The notes below the pieces were generated by a model, which ran no database searches, was not told where the DNA came from, and was given only the letters and a program-made list of their open reading frames with translations. From NCBI GenBank assembly GCA_964195995.1, contig CAXMQS010000008.1, positions 1 through 6,169 on the forward strand: a DNA stretch of 6,169 nucleotides. The letters are read 5' to 3'. Both the position numbers and the translations under genes were made by a program. Below are positions 5,573 to 6,169 of this stretch, one piece after another. This stretch comes from CAXMQS01 sp964195995. Lineage in GTDB: Bacteria; Actinomycetota; Acidimicrobiia; Spongiisociales; JAOTWH01. Numbering within the stretch: position 1 is the first letter of the stretch; the number at the start of each line of letters is the position of its first letter.

Positions 5573-5575
5573 GCC

Positions 5576-6169
5576 TCACCGGATCGTTCGCTCCCATAGC
5601 TCGAGCCACGATTTGGGCTCTTCGGGGTCGTCGTCGAGGATCGAGTTGAGAGCTCGGTTGACGCGACGCCGCACCCGCCGCCCGATTCTCCGCACCCATC
5701 CGACAACGGCCGCGACTCCAAGGACGAAGAGACCCAGCCCGAGGGCGGCGCCTGCTGCTTGAGCCAGCAACGGCGCAAGAATGACGAACGCCAGGATCCA
5801 CACCCAGGCCCGTCTCCGAGCTGGTCTGGTTCCGATGTTGATGGAGACGAGCTGTCGATCGCTCCTGTCCTGAGGCGTCACCTCGACCCGCGCCCTCGTC
5901 TGCCTGACGAACTCATCCAGTCGAGCGGCCAGCTCGTCCGCGGTTCCCGGGGCGAGGATCCCGCCCCTCACCGTGTCGGGAACCGTGAGGCGCTCCGAGG
6001 CGGTGGCGTTGTGGTCCTTCTCGGTCTCGAGCTCCTGCAAAAGCGCCTTCTTCAGGGCCTCTTCTGTGATCCCAACTTCGAGTGCGATCGACTTCAGAGT
6101 CTCGTAGTCGACGGTGGCGGCGGCTGCCCTGGCCTCGGCCTTCTCCCTGGCATCGAGCTCGACGGCACG
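5576..6169 (-). CDS. Small membrane protein with a charged N-terminal helical region (5' end outside window)
   Basis: The frame is open to the right edge; the TTG at 6038-6040 is only an internal codon, because the 43 codons before it read as ordinary protein. The visible 197 residues begin with an Ala/Glu/Lys/Arg-rich helical segment, then DYETLKSIALEVGITEEALK (about residues 21-40), a short helical motif of the form L..IA.EvGI..eal..AL seen at the N-terminus of many bacterial membrane proteins. A soluble stretch (about 45-118) follows, then a long hydrophobic region (about 121-159, WVWILAFVILAPLLAQAAG then ALGLGLFVLGVAAVVGWV) that fits two tightly packed membrane helices. A strongly basic cytoplasmic stretch RRIGRRVRRRVNR comes next, then an acidic tail with SWLELWERTIR. 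The basic stretch places the C-terminus inside by the positive-inside rule. I know no function; regulation or envelope sensing is only a guess. It shares orientation with ppdK but is separated from it by about 530 bases of repeats. Confidence 0.8.
   Translation of the reverse strand, partial: RAVELDAREKAEARAAAATVDYETLKSIALEVGITEEALKKALLQELETEKDHNATASERLTVPDTVRGGILAPGTADELAARLDEFVRQTRARVEVTPQDRSDRQLVSINIGTRPARRRAWVWILAFVILAPLLAQAAGAALGLGLFVLGVAAVVGWVRRIGRRVRRRVNRALNSILDDDPEEPKSWLELWERTIR

Noticed and set aside
5085..5762. Plus-strand 225-codon frame through the three repeats
   Set aside because: Its periodic Pro/Gly/Arg peptide (such as LPGYAGTPPYGGRNE) is the translation of the repeat, and it runs antisense into the membrane-protein gene.

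Overview
High-GC bacterial DNA, most likely from an actinobacterium (Actinomycetota). The basis is the GC-rich codon third positions, GTG starts, purine-rich Shine-Dalgarno sites and actinobacterial-looking proteins. A lineage near Acidimicrobiia is a guess from protein style only; there is no rRNA or marker gene to fix it.

Layout. (1) Positions 1-1225, plus strand: the 3' portion of a long ArsR-type winged-helix regulator whose start lies left of the window, overlapping by 4 bases a 61-residue protein of unknown function behind a near-perfect Shine-Dalgarno site. A strong GC hairpin at 1246-1271 ends this unit. (2) Positions 1272-1499: a gap between convergent genes holding one full copy and two degraded pieces of an intergenic repeat. 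(3) Positions 1500-2039, minus strand: a 179-residue lipoprotein of unknown function with a clear promoter (2076-2103) and ribosome binding site. (4) Positions 2269-5046, minus strand: a complete pyruvate phosphate dikinase gene (ppdK, 925 aa), with phospho-His and catalytic Cys motifs intact. (5) Positions 5047-5575: an intergenic region of about 530 bp mostly filled by three consecutive copies of the same repeat. (6) Positions 5576-6169, minus strand: the 3' part of a small membrane protein whose start lies right of the window.

The genes do not form one pathway. PPDK is a central-metabolism enzyme interconverting pyruvate and phosphoenolpyruvate; its usual regulatory partner (a DUF299-type kinase/phosphorylase) is not in the window. 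The regulator and its coupled small protein look like a separate two-gene unit, and the lipoprotein has its own promoter.

The most unusual content is the repeat family: units of about 125-135 bp that are imperfect inverted repeats bounded by GTTTC/GAAAC, each able to form several nested stems. Stems are conserved while loops vary. Four near-complete copies and two fragments lie only between genes. This resembles a MITE or REP/BIME-type structured element; its mobility and function are unknown.
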